The translations under genes and the position numbers were made by a program. Below the pieces are notes generated by a model that searched no databases, was not told the origin of the DNA, and saw only the letters and a list, made by a program, of their open reading frames with translations. Below are positions 20,082 to 27,346 of a stretch of DNA of 64,000 bases, piece by piece; positions within the stretch are counted from its first letter, which is position 1, and each line of letters opens with the position of its first letter. The stretch comes from Pelomonas candidula (GTDB lineage Bacteria; Pseudomonadota; Gammaproteobacteria; Burkholderiales; Burkholderiaceae_C). The stretch is taken from the NCBI RefSeq assembly GCF_043555985.1, contig NZ_JBIGIC010000012.1, forward strand, positions 124,001 through 188,000, written 5' to 3'.

Positions 20082-20367
20082 TGGCCGCACAGGCAGGCTA
20101 ACCGCTAAGGTCTAGCGTGACTATGGACGGCAAGCCAGCCGTCTGACCATCGTCGACGATGATCGCAACATCCTTAGCGTTGGCAAAGCCGCGGTTCGCG
20201 AAGCCGAGGCCGTCTCAGGCAACAGCTACCGCCAGCGCCTCCAAGGCCACGGCCACCTGCGCATGCTCAGCAAGCCGCAGGCCACAGTGCAGAAGGAGCA
20301 CCCGCACCACCTAGTCAGACGCCTGGACAAACAAAGAGGCCCGCTGATGCGGGCCTTTTCTTCTTCG
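20082..20367. other. Gene-poor lower-GC stretch at the edge of an insert
   Basis: About 290 bp with no supported gene. Base composition is visibly less GC-rich than the flanks. A plus-strand frame runs from about 20120 towards the terminator (reading LTIVDDDRNILSVG and onwards) but has no convincing start and no recognisable family; it could be a remnant. Near its right end is a terminator hairpin at 20338-20355. No inverted terminal repeats of an insertion sequence were seen. Confidence 0.55.
20338..20359. terminator. Rho-independent terminator, same core as at 11976
   Basis: GGCCCGC-TGAT-GCGGGCC stem-loop followed by TTTT on the plus strand. On the minus strand the stem is followed by TCTTTGTTTG, so it can end transcription of the orphan gene whose stop is at 20368. 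Stem core and loop are identical to those of the terminator at 11973-11998, 8.3 kb away. Confidence 0.8.
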
Positions 20368-20988
20368 CTAGGAATCTGCAAGCACGCTGTCTTGCACAGA
20401 CCTCTCTAAAACCCCCAACGAGTCGACAACCACTCTGCCAATCGACCGCAACTGCGTTGCGATGGCGTCAAAGCCTGGTTGGCGACTTTCCTTTAGCACC
20501 TTGCCTATCCACTGTTCAATGGCCAGCATGCGGCGATCTTTCTCACTGCTCGGCGCGCCGGCATGCACTGCGCCATGCACGTGTGCGCCGTAGTGAATCA
20601 CATCGCGAACCGTCAATTTGTGGCCAAGCGCCAGCACGATGGGCATGCTCAAAAATTCATCGAGGCTGACCTGTGCAGGTGGCCCGAATGTTCCTTGCAC
20701 CTTTGGCCAAATAGCATCGCCCACCATCCAAAACTCCGGAGGCCCCGACGGCAAGGCCACCGGTCCCCTGGGCAATAAAACGCCAAAGCGCACGCGCTGT
20801 TTGAATCTGCGATTGACGAGCGCTAGCAAGGGCGTGCCGTCGATCAACAGCTTTCGAAGTAGCGCTGACAGCATGATCGCATCATGCTGATCGCCATCGA
20901 TTCGCGCACGCATCTCCTCAAGCGTCCGAAGAAAAAGCGCGCGTCGGTCAATCTCCTCACCCGGAGAAGTTGCTGCGGACCGGCTCAT
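20368..20988 (-). CDS. Orphan hypothetical protein in a lower-GC insert
   Basis: A 206-residue soluble protein with no signal peptide or membrane segment; I do not recognise the family. Visible features are a charged N-terminal half (RTLEEMRARIDGD), a central stretch with FWMVGDAIWPKVQG, and a His-rich patch HYGAHVHGAVHAG followed by an amphipathic helical C-terminus. Codon use differs from the neighbours, with many A/T-ending codons. The gene sits alone in an insert bounded by two copies of the TPP-gene 5' end and has its own terminator, so horizontal acquisition is likely. The coding status is supported by frame length and terminator only. Confidence 0.6.
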   Translation of the reverse strand: MSRSAATSPGEEIDRRALFLRTLEEMRARIDGDQHDAIMLSALLRKLLIDGTPLLALVNRRFKQRVRFGVLLPRGPVALPSGPPEFWMVGDAIWPKVQGTFGPPAQVSLDEFLSMPIVLALGHKLTVRDVIHYGAHVHGAVHAGAPSSEKDRRMLAIEQWIGKVLKESRQPGFDAIATQLRSIGRVVVDSLGVLERSVQDSVLADS

Positions 20989-21021
20989 AGCGAGCTGCTC
21001 GGCGAGGGTTGAGATAGGCTA

Positions 21022-21133
21022 TCGCCAGGAACGCCGAATGCGGTGTCGACGCCCTGGGCCAGCAGCGCCTCGACCAGCTTGTGGCCGGCGAGGCGTGGGG
21101 AGGTGGCTTGTCTAGTCATGTCGGGACTGTAGC
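21022..21133 (-). pseudogene. Direct repeat copy B: truncated 5' end of a TPP-enzyme gene
   Basis: From the ATG at 21119 the frame encodes MTRQATSPRLAGHKLVEALL and continues to GVPGDS, matching the first 34 residues of the intact TPP enzyme at 27 positions. It then loses similarity and stops within about ten codons. The start overlaps the stop of the upstream gene (21112) by 8 nt, which looks like a native translational coupling. This copy is therefore probably the original 5' end, cut off from its gene by the insert. Confidence 0.75.
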
Positions 21134-21876
21134 GGCGACGGGCGGTCCAACTCCGCCGGGCGACTGTCCCTGAGCCGGTCCGCCACGCGCCTTGCACGCT
21201 CCAGCAACTCGCCCTTGCGCGCCTCGCGCTGCGCCTCCGGCGCGTCGGCAAAGGCCTTCAACGCCTGCCCCATCGCGACGTAGTCGCCCGTTAGTGAGTC
21301 GGCATCGGGTGACCATGCCGTGCCCGACAGGAAACGTTCCTGCGTCCAGTGGCCCGCGTGGTAGGTCACGCCGTCCAGACCTTCTTCGAACTTCTTCGGG
21401 TAGCGCACTTGCAGCAACACGTCGCGGCAGAGATCCGTCAGCACCGCCGTGCTCTCCGCATCGAGCGGCGCCTGCCGCGTCTGCGCGACGACGGGAAAGC
21501 GCTTCAGCAGCGCACGCTCGGTTGCCGCATCCAGCGGGAAGACGTCCGGCTTGAGCGCGCGGATTCGCTCTATTTCCAGCCGGCTCCAGCGCTGCTCATC
21601 GAGCGTGCGGCTGACGACGATGACGCCACCCGCCTGGCGCACGAGGAAGACGGCGTAGGGCGTGCGCAGCGAAGGCTCGACGAGGAACTGGCACTGGCGG
21701 TAGGCATACCCGCCGAGCAGCGCGTCGCGCAATGCCAGCGTTGCCGGATCGGGGGCGTGCTCCGAGGCGAAGACGCCCGGCTCCGGCTCCAGGCCGCCGG
21801 CAGGCATGGCCCCGGCGGACGCCGAGGCGAGGACCGCCAACGCCGCCCACGAGCGGCGCATGGCGCCGTGGCGCAT
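21112..21876 (-). CDS. Exported hypothetical protein
   Basis: A protein of about 254 residues with an N-terminal signal peptide (MRRSWAALAVLASASAGAMP within the first 25 residues) and a mature part that I do not recognise. The mature sequence has two Cys (in RQCQFL and TDLCRD), a strand-rich region VFLVRQAGGVIVVSRTL, and a charged helical C-terminus rich in Arg/Glu. The start is uncertain: GTG 21879, ATG 21876 and ATG 21861 are in frame, and GGGGAT precedes the first two. It follows the 147-residue membrane protein after 31 nt, and its stop overlaps the start of the truncated TPP-gene copy, so these genes probably once formed one operon. Confidence 0.7.
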   Translation of the reverse strand: MRHGAMRRSWAALAVLASASAGAMPAGGLEPEPGVFASEHAPDPATLALRDALLGGYAYRQCQFLVEPSLRTPYAVFLVRQAGGVIVVSRTLDEQRWSRLEIERIRALKPDVFPLDAATERALLKRFPVVAQTRQAPLDAESTAVLTDLCRDVLLQVRYPKKFEEGLDGVTYHAGHWTQERFLSGTAWSPDADSLTGDYVAMGQALKAFADAPEAQREARKGELLERARRVADRLRDSRPAELDRPSPLQSRHD

Positions 21877-21907
21877 CACGATCCCCGGCGGGGGCGAAGG
21901 GAGGCCA

Positions 21908-22351
21908 TCACCGCGTCGCCCCCTCGATGGCCCGCTCGGTGATGCGGTCCCTGAGCTTGTCGTCGCGCGTCAGGCCCAGCGCCTCGTGGAGGGCCGACGG
22001 CGCGCTGCTGCCTGACGTCTGGGGTTCGGCGCCCCGCGCAACCGGCGTGGCCGGCACGACATTGACGGGCGCCGCGGTCACGGCCTGCTCCTTGAAGCCG
22101 GCCGGGCACTCGACGTTGGTGTAGGCCACCTGCTGGCTCTTCACGCATTTGCGCAGCGCGCCGGATCGCGATGTCGGGCGGGCGGCAGCCTCGCCGGCCG
22201 GACGCGGCGCGCCAGCGAGGTCCCCCCCTCCCGGGCCGATGACGACGACCGGCTCGGGCATCACCGCGGCCCGCAGACGCTCGCGCTGCTGCCAGGCCAG
22301 GCCCAGCGCGGACAGGACGACAACGAGAACCACGAGACCACGGAACGGCAT
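21908..22351 (-). CDS. Membrane-anchored DUF4124-like protein
   Basis: A 147-residue protein with one N-terminal membrane helix (about 5-20) and a low-complexity Pro/Gly/Ala linker. It has a short motif KCVKSQQVAYTNVECPAG, which resembles the DUF4124 domain (a small two-cysteine domain found in proteobacterial envelope proteins). A basic/acidic tail follows. No enzymatic function can be assigned. It is transcribed towards the exported protein at 21876, and its promoter would lie in the 87-bp gap before the MFS gene. Confidence 0.68.
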   Translation of the reverse strand: MPFRGLVVLVVVLSALGLAWQQRERLRAAVMPEPVVVIGPGGGDLAGAPRPAGEAAARPTSRSGALRKCVKSQQVAYTNVECPAGFKEQAVTAAPVNVVPATPVARGAEPQTSGSSAPSALHEALGLTRDDKLRDRITERAIEGATR

Positions 22352-22438
22352 GGCAGACGGCGAGCATGGCAGTGGCGCGGACTGTAGCGGCGGGTTACCC
22401 CCCGCACGCCGTGCCGAATCACCTCGCTCCGCCGTCCA

Positions 22439-23695
22439 TCAGGCCGGCACCGCGGCTGCCGACCGGCGCGACAGGCCCAGCCCCACCAGCCCCGCCGACG
22501 CGACACCCAGCACCAGGGCCGCTGCCGACCCCGCGAACACGCCCCGCGGCATGCCGTGGTCCAGGATGGCGCCGAACACCGGCGCTGCCAGCGCGAAGCC
22601 GATGTCCAGCCCCGAGTACACCGTGCCGTAGACGCGGCCCGTGGCGCCGGGCGGCGCGGCCCGCTTGATGAGCATGTCGCGCGACGGGCCGGCGAGCCCG
22701 GTGCCGAAGCCGGCCAGCGAGGCGATCACCGCCGCCAGCCCGCCCGGCAGCGAGCCGGTGGCCGTCAGCAGCAGCATGCCGGCAGCGAACGCCATCGCGC
22801 AGGCGATGACGCGCTCCAGCCGCTCGGCGCGGGCGACGAGGAAGCCGCCGCACACCATGCCCGCCGCGCCGGCCAGCATGTAGCCGGTGACGACGTAGGC
22901 CGTCTGCGCCAGCGGCAGGTCGTAGATCTGATGCAGCGCCGGGCTGGCAAAGCTCTGGATGGCCGACAGCGCCGCCGTGGTCCAGAAGAAGAACGAGAAG
23001 CACAGCCACACCGACGGCAGCTTCAGGAAGGCCATCGGGTGCTCCGCCTTGGCGCCTGCTGCCGGCTTGGCGTGGCCCCAGGAGCCTTGTCGGTCGTCGA
23101 TGGCCGAGCGCTGCCAGAAAAGCAAGGCCATCACCGCCAGCGCGACCAGCGCCGTGCCGACATAGGCGAAGCGCCAGTTGCCCGTCGCCTCGGCGATGCC
23201 GATGGAGAACACCGGCGCGAACGCCCAGCCCAGGTTGCCGCTGATGCCGTGCACCGAGAACGCGTGGCCCAGCCGCGGCTGCGAAACGCGCTTGTTCAGG
23301 ATGGTGAAGTCCGCCGGGTGGAAGGGCGCGTTGCCGACGCCCGCCAGCGCCGCCGCCAGCATCAGCCCGCCGAAGCCCTGCGCCAGGCCCGCCGCGACCG
23401 AGGCCAGGAAGAAGCTCGCCATCGCCACGAACAGCACCGGCCGCGCACCGATGCGGTCGACGACGAAGCCCGACAGCGCCTGGCCCGTGCCCGAGATGAC
23501 GAAGAAGGTCGTCACCAGCAGGCCCAGCTCCGAGTAGCTCAGGCCGAAGGCCTGGATGAAGGCCGGGAACAGCGGCGGCAACAGCATGTGGAAGAAATGC
23601 GAGGTGCCGTGGGCGACGCCGATGGTCGAGATCGTCGTGATGTCGCTCCGGCGCCGGCTGGCGGCGCCCGGAGTTGCTGCGAGGGTGGTGTCCAT
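22439..23695 (-). CDS. MFS transporter, fosmidomycin-resistance (Fsr)-like branch
   Basis: Inner-membrane transporter of 418 residues with about 12 membrane segments. The opening segment with GVAHGTSHFFHMLLPPLFP and the following SYSELGLLVTTFFVISGTGQ are typical of the Fsr-like group of the major facilitator superfamily. These are usually drug or metabolite exporters; the substrate here is unknown. The ATG at 23695 has GGAG just upstream. The gene is divergent from an AraC-type regulator (70-bp shared region), which may control it. Confidence 0.8.
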   Translation of the reverse strand: MDTTLAATPGAASRRRSDITTISTIGVAHGTSHFFHMLLPPLFPAFIQAFGLSYSELGLLVTTFFVISGTGQALSGFVVDRIGARPVLFVAMASFFLASVAAGLAQGFGGLMLAAALAGVGNAPFHPADFTILNKRVSQPRLGHAFSVHGISGNLGWAFAPVFSIGIAEATGNWRFAYVGTALVALAVMALLFWQRSAIDDRQGSWGHAKPAAGAKAEHPMAFLKLPSVWLCFSFFFWTTAALSAIQSFASPALHQIYDLPLAQTAYVVTGYMLAGAAGMVCGGFLVARAERLERVIACAMAFAAGMLLLTATGSLPGGLAAVIASLAGFGTGLAGPSRDMLIKRAAPPGATGRVYGTVYSGLDIGFALAAPVFGAILDHGMPRGVFAGSAAALVLGVASAGLVGLGLSRRSAAAVPA

Positions 23696-23765
23696 GCTCC
23701 GCACTGTAGGAAGACCCCTGCCGGCCCAGTTACGATGGTTCGTCAAGTTCTATCGAAATCCAGCC

Positions 23766-24575
23766 ATGCCCGGCCGCCAGAGCTTCCCTGCCTTCTCGCC
23801 CGAGCGCTTCGCGCCGACGCGGCAACGCCCGTTGCGCGCCAAGGCCCGGGTGCTGGAGCATCTGGCCGACATCCAGCCGCACCGCCACGACTGGGCCCAG
23901 CTCGTCTTCTCGATGACCGGCGCCGTGCGCGTGAACACCATGGCGGCGACCTACATCGTGCCGCCGTCGCGCGCGGTGTGGATTCCGCCCGGCCTCGTGC
24001 ACGCGGTGACGGCCATCGAGCAGTGCGACCTGCGCACGCTCTACCTGGGCCCCGAGCTGCTGGCCGGCGAGGCCTGGCAGGTGGGCCGGGTGCTGGAGGT
24101 GTCGCCGCTGCTGCGCGAGCTGGTGCTGGCCCTGCCCGCCCTGCCCGACCCGACACCCCCGGAAACCGCCGAGGACGCGGAGCGGCGTTGCAGCATCGAG
24201 CGCCTCGTGCTGGTCGAGCTGCAACGCGCCAGGCCGCTGGCGCTGGGCGTGGCGCTGCCGCAGGACGCCAGGCTGCGCCGCCTCTGCAAGGCCATGCTGG
24301 ACGAGCCCGGCCGCCACACGGGTCTGGACGAATGGGCACGGGAGGCCGGCGCCAGCCCGCGCACGCTGAGCCGGCTGTTCCGCGAGCAGCTGGGCACCAG
24401 CTTCGCGCAGTGGCGCTCGCAGCTGCTGCTGGCCCACGCGCTGACGCTGGCGGCCCGCGGCCGGCCGATGAGCCACATCGCCACCGAGCTGGGCTACGCC
24501 AGCGCCAGCGCGTTCACGGCGATGGTGACGCGCACGGTGGGCATGCCGCCGAGCAGGTTCTTCGAGCGGGCCTGA
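23766..24575 (+). CDS. AraC-family transcriptional regulator with cupin sensor
   Basis: A regulator of 269 residues: an N-terminal cupin-type sensor (HRHDWAQLVF, then VPPSRAVWIPPGLVHAV), an unusual middle segment, and a C-terminal AraC-type double helix-turn-helix with ASPRTLSRLFREQLGTSF and ELGYASASAFTAMV. The start at 23766 gives a normal N-terminus; the longer frame upstream overlaps the divergent transporter gene. It probably regulates that transporter, as is common for this arrangement; the ligand is unknown. Confidence 0.85.
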   Translation: MPGRQSFPAFSPERFAPTRQRPLRAKARVLEHLADIQPHRHDWAQLVFSMTGAVRVNTMAATYIVPPSRAVWIPPGLVHAVTAIEQCDLRTLYLGPELLAGEAWQVGRVLEVSPLLRELVLALPALPDPTPPETAEDAERRCSIERLVLVELQRARPLALGVALPQDARLRRLCKAMLDEPGRHTGLDEWAREAGASPRTLSRLFREQLGTSFAQWRSQLLLAHALTLAARGRPMSHIATELGYASASAFTAMVTRTVGMPPSRFFERA

Positions 24576-24662
24576 AAAAATATCTTGCGCGCCACGAATC
24601 CTTTTCCGCACTGCCCACCTCTTGGTGTCCGAGGGTCGTCCTCGAACATCTGGAGTTGCACC

Positions 24663-24866
24663 ATGGTCTATGTGAAGAACGTGCCGAACGGCGAGCGCGT
24701 GCTGCGCATCCTGCTCGGAGCGGGCGCAGCGGGCGCGGGTGTGTTGATGGTGGGTGGCATGGCCGGCTGGCTGATCGCGGCCAGCGCGGGCGGGCTGGTG
24801 CTGTCCGGCCTGCTCGGCTTCTGCCCCGCCTGTGCGATGGTGGGCCGCAAGCTCAGGCAGCCATGA
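24663..24866 (+). CDS. DUF2892 small inner-membrane protein
   Basis: A 67-residue protein with NVPNGERVLRILLGAG followed by two hydrophobic segments and GFCPACAMVG, the DUF2892 family pattern (the same module is fused to rhodanese in YgaP). The Cys pair at the end of the second helix may bind metal or sulfur species; that is speculation. Its TGA overlaps the ATG of the following sigma factor (ATGA), so both are translated together. A small inverted repeat CGAGG-N5-CCTCG (24630-24644) lies just upstream of the ribosome binding site. Confidence 0.8.
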   Translation: MVYVKNVPNGERVLRILLGAGAAGAGVLMVGGMAGWLIAASAGGLVLSGLLGFCPACAMVGRKLRQP

Positions 24867-25399
24867 GCCTGGCCGCCGAGCATCTGCCGCTGCTCGCGGC
24901 CGCCCACGGCGGCGACCCGCGGGCGCTGGAGCAGCTGCTGCGTGTCACCCGCCCGGACATCCGCCGCTACGCGCAGCGGCATTGCCTGATCAGCGACGTC
25001 GACGACGCGGTGCAGGAGGCGCTGCTCATCGTCTCGCGCAAGCTGCCCCAGCTGCGCGTGCTGGCGGCGTTCTCGGGCTGGGCCATCCGCCTCGTGCAGC
25101 GCGAGTGCCGGCGGCTCGGGCGGGTGGCGCTGCGCTACGACCCGTACGACGAGGAGCAACTCGCGCAGTGGCTGGTCGCGCACGACGAAGCCGGGCTGCG
25201 CCGGGAGCTGGTAGCGGCGCTCGAATCGCTGCCGGCGCACTACCGCGAGGTCATGCTGCTGCGCGACGTGGAGGAACTGACCATCGAGGAGATCGCCCAT
25301 CGCACCGGCCTGACGCGGCCCAACGTGAAGAGCCGGCTGCACCGCGCCCGCGCGCTGGCGCGGGAGTACCTGCTGGGCGGCCGCCCCGCCGCCGCCTGA
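24863..25399 (+). CDS. Sigma-70 family (ECF-type) RNA polymerase sigma factor
   Basis: A protein of 178 residues with region 2 (about 25-95, DVDDAVQEALLIVSRKL and GWAIRLVQRECRRLGR) and region 4 (about 118-170, LESLPAHYREVMLLRDVEEL, then IEEIAHRTGLTRPNVKSRLH). No sigma-3 domain is present, so this is an extracytoplasmic-function type sigma factor. It overlaps DUF2892 by 4 nt. No recognisable anti-sigma gene adjoins it; DUF2892 could be a membrane partner, but this is unproven. Confidence 0.87.
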   Translation: MSLAAEHLPLLAAAHGGDPRALEQLLRVTRPDIRRYAQRHCLISDVDDAVQEALLIVSRKLPQLRVLAAFSGWAIRLVQRECRRLGRVALRYDPYDEEQLAQWLVAHDEAGLRRELVAALESLPAHYREVMLLRDVEELTIEEIAHRTGLTRPNVKSRLHRARALAREYLLGGRPAAA

Positions 25400-25521
25400 C
25401 ACGGTTACCAACCCTTACGGCGGCCCGTCGCGGGCCGTCCGCGCGGGCGGGAGCCGCCGCGTTGTGAAGGGGCGCTATGCGACGATGAGCGCAGCCAACA
25501 ATCACAACAAGGACACCCCTC

Positions 25522-26460
25522 ATGCAACGACGCCCCCTGCTCCTCGGCCTGGGCAGCAGCCTGCTCGCCGGCATCGCCCTGACGGCCCGTGCCGACGACG
25601 ACGGCGACTTCCTCATCCTGCACGCGCGCTACGGCACCGAGCGCAGCCACGTGGACGTCACCGGCCGACTGCGCGAGCTGGCGCGACGCGACCGACGCTT
25701 CAAGCTGGAGAACGAGCTGTTCGGCGTTGACCCCGACCCCGGCCGCACGAAGACGCTGCGCATCTTTGCCCGCGACCGCAGCGGACGCGAGCGCACGTTC
25801 GAGTACCGCGAGTACGACTGGATCGACGGCGCCCAGTTCATCGGCTGGGGCGGCGGCAACTGGGGCGACGGCGGCCCGCGCGGCTGGCAGGGCGCCGAGG
25901 AGCGCCGGGATGACCGTCACGACGACGGCGAATTCACCATCCTGTACGCGACCTACGGCACTGGCCGCCGCGAGGTCGACGTGACCGACCGCCTGCGCGA
26001 CCTGGCACGGCGCGACGTGCGCTTTCGCCTCGGCAACGACACCTTCGGCGGCCTGGACCCCGACCCCGGCCAGACCAAGGTGCTGCGCATCGTGGCCCGG
26101 GACCGCATGGGCCAGCAGCGCACTTTCGAGTACCGCGAGTACGCCACCGTGGACGGCGCCCAGTTCATCGGCTGGGGCCGTGGCGACTGGGGCCGCGGTG
26201 ATCGCGGGCCGGAGCGCCCGGGCGGTCGGCTCTTCATCGAGAGCGCCATTTACGGCGCGCGTGGCCGCGACGCCGACGTGACGCAGGCGCTGCGCGCCCA
26301 GGTGCGGGGTGGCCGCTTCGAGGCCCAGGTCGACAACAGCCTCTTCGGCGTCGACCCGGCGCCGGGCCAGCGCAAGACGCTGACCGTCGTCTACCGCTTT
26401 GAAGGCGGGCCGACGAACACCCAGCGCGCCAACGAGGGCGACTGGATTCGCCTGCCCTGA
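25522..26460 (+). CDS. Exported protein with three tandem DUF3395-like (DnaJC11 C-terminal-like) repeats
   Basis: A 312-residue exported protein with a signal peptide (about 1-24, ending ARA). The mature part has three similar units at about residues 29-108, 138-218 and 236-311. Each has the order [I/L]xxAxYG, DVT followed by L, an FG-[V/G]-DPxPGQ-type turn, and K-x-L-x-[I/V]. This pattern resembles the DUF3395 domain at the C-terminus of eukaryotic DnaJC11, also found alone in bacteria. The linkers are Gly/Trp/Arg-rich. The molecular function is unknown; an extracytoplasmic binding role is possible. Confidence 0.72.
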   Translation: MQRRPLLLGLGSSLLAGIALTARADDDGDFLILHARYGTERSHVDVTGRLRELARRDRRFKLENELFGVDPDPGRTKTLRIFARDRSGRERTFEYREYDWIDGAQFIGWGGGNWGDGGPRGWQGAEERRDDRHDDGEFTILYATYGTGRREVDVTDRLRDLARRDVRFRLGNDTFGGLDPDPGQTKVLRIVARDRMGQQRTFEYREYATVDGAQFIGWGRGDWGRGDRGPERPGGRLFIESAIYGARGRDADVTQALRAQVRGGRFEAQVDNSLFGVDPAPGQRKTLTVVYRFEGGPTNTQRANEGDWIRLP

Positions 26461-26471
26461 CGACGGCGGCG

Positions 26472-27284
26472 TCAGCGGTAGCGCTGCACCAGCCGAGCCA
26501 CGTCGCCGCGCTCCACGACGGCGCGCAGCGCCTGCTGCAGCCGGGCCGCGGGCAGTTGCGTCGTGCCGCCCAGCAGGCAATGCGTCACCGTCTGGCTGAC
26601 GACCTGCAGCGGCCGCAGCGCCTCGGCCGGCGGGTGGCCACGGTTGTATTGCGCCAGCACCAGCCGGTCGACCACCGCGGCCGGCGTGCGCCCCCGGGCC
26701 AGCTTCTCCAGGACGCCCTGCTGCGTGACGGCGTCGTCGCGTACCAGCTGGCCGGCATCGAACAGCGGGCCCAGCTCCTGGTAGTGGTAACCGAGCACGG
26801 TCCCCACCCGCAGGCCGCGCTGCGCCGCCAGGTCCAGCGGCCGGGTCAGGCCGCCCCGGCCGACGGCCAGCACGTCCTCCAGCACCACCATCGGCGGGCC
26901 GACGCGATCGCTGCCCAGCGGCTCGACCACCCACTTCGGCGCCATCATGCACATCAGGTCCGCCTGGCCCGCGTGCAGCGCCGGCTGCGTGCGCTTGGGC
27001 GGCAGCATCACGTACACCGGCCGCGCGTCCGCGGCACGGGCCACCTGCTCCATCAGCTCGAAGGCCAGCCCGCCAACGGGCCGGCCGCCGCGCAGCTCCA
27101 GGTAAGGTGGCGCCCAGTCCTCGCCGACGATGAATCGCAGTACCGGCTTCTCAGCGGGCGCCGCCTGCACGGCGGCCAGCCACGCGCCAGCCACCAGCAG
27201 CCCTGCCACGCGGCCGATTGCGGGCTTTGCGGCGCCTGCGCCGGCAGGAGCCTTCTCGGACGGACAATCCGTGCGTATCGCCAT
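26472..27284 (-). CDS. Periplasmic substrate-binding-like protein (family 3)
   Basis: A 270-residue exported protein with a signal peptide (about 1-40) followed by a family-3 solute-binding fold: VGEDWAPPYLELRGGRPVGGLAFELMEQV, seen in pieces, is the classic opening, with later strands GLRVGTVLGYHYQ. No ABC-transporter permease or ATPase genes adjoin it, so it may act as a sensor or orphan receptor. It converges on the DUF3395-like gene with an 11-nt gap and is divergent from nadA. Confidence 0.8.
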   Translation of the reverse strand: MAIRTDCPSEKAPAGAGAAKPAIGRVAGLLVAGAWLAAVQAAPAEKPVLRFIVGEDWAPPYLELRGGRPVGGLAFELMEQVARAADARPVYVMLPPKRTQPALHAGQADLMCMMAPKWVVEPLGSDRVGPPMVVLEDVLAVGRGGLTRPLDLAAQRGLRVGTVLGYHYQELGPLFDAGQLVRDDAVTQQGVLEKLARGRTPAAVVDRLVLAQYNRGHPPAEALRPLQVVSQTVTHCLLGGTTQLPAARLQQALRAVVERGDVARLVQRYR

Positions 27285-27346
27285 GCCGCGAGTTTAGAAA
27301 GCTGCCGCGCCCATGGCGCCGGCGTCACTCAAGAGACCGAGTTCCC

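Noticed and set aside
20082..20367. Insertion-sequence remnant with transposase
   Set aside because: A degraded frame is present but no DDE/HTH motif, terminal inverted repeats or target duplication could be recognised.
22556..24862. Long in-frame extension upstream of the sigma factor
   Set aside because: It runs antisense to the MFS gene and out of frame through the AraC regulator; the ATG at 24863, overlapping the DUF2892 stop, is the true start.
25600..26460. CRISPR-like repeats
   Set aside because: Repetition comes from three homologous protein domains with diverged DNA, not short identical repeats with unique spacers.
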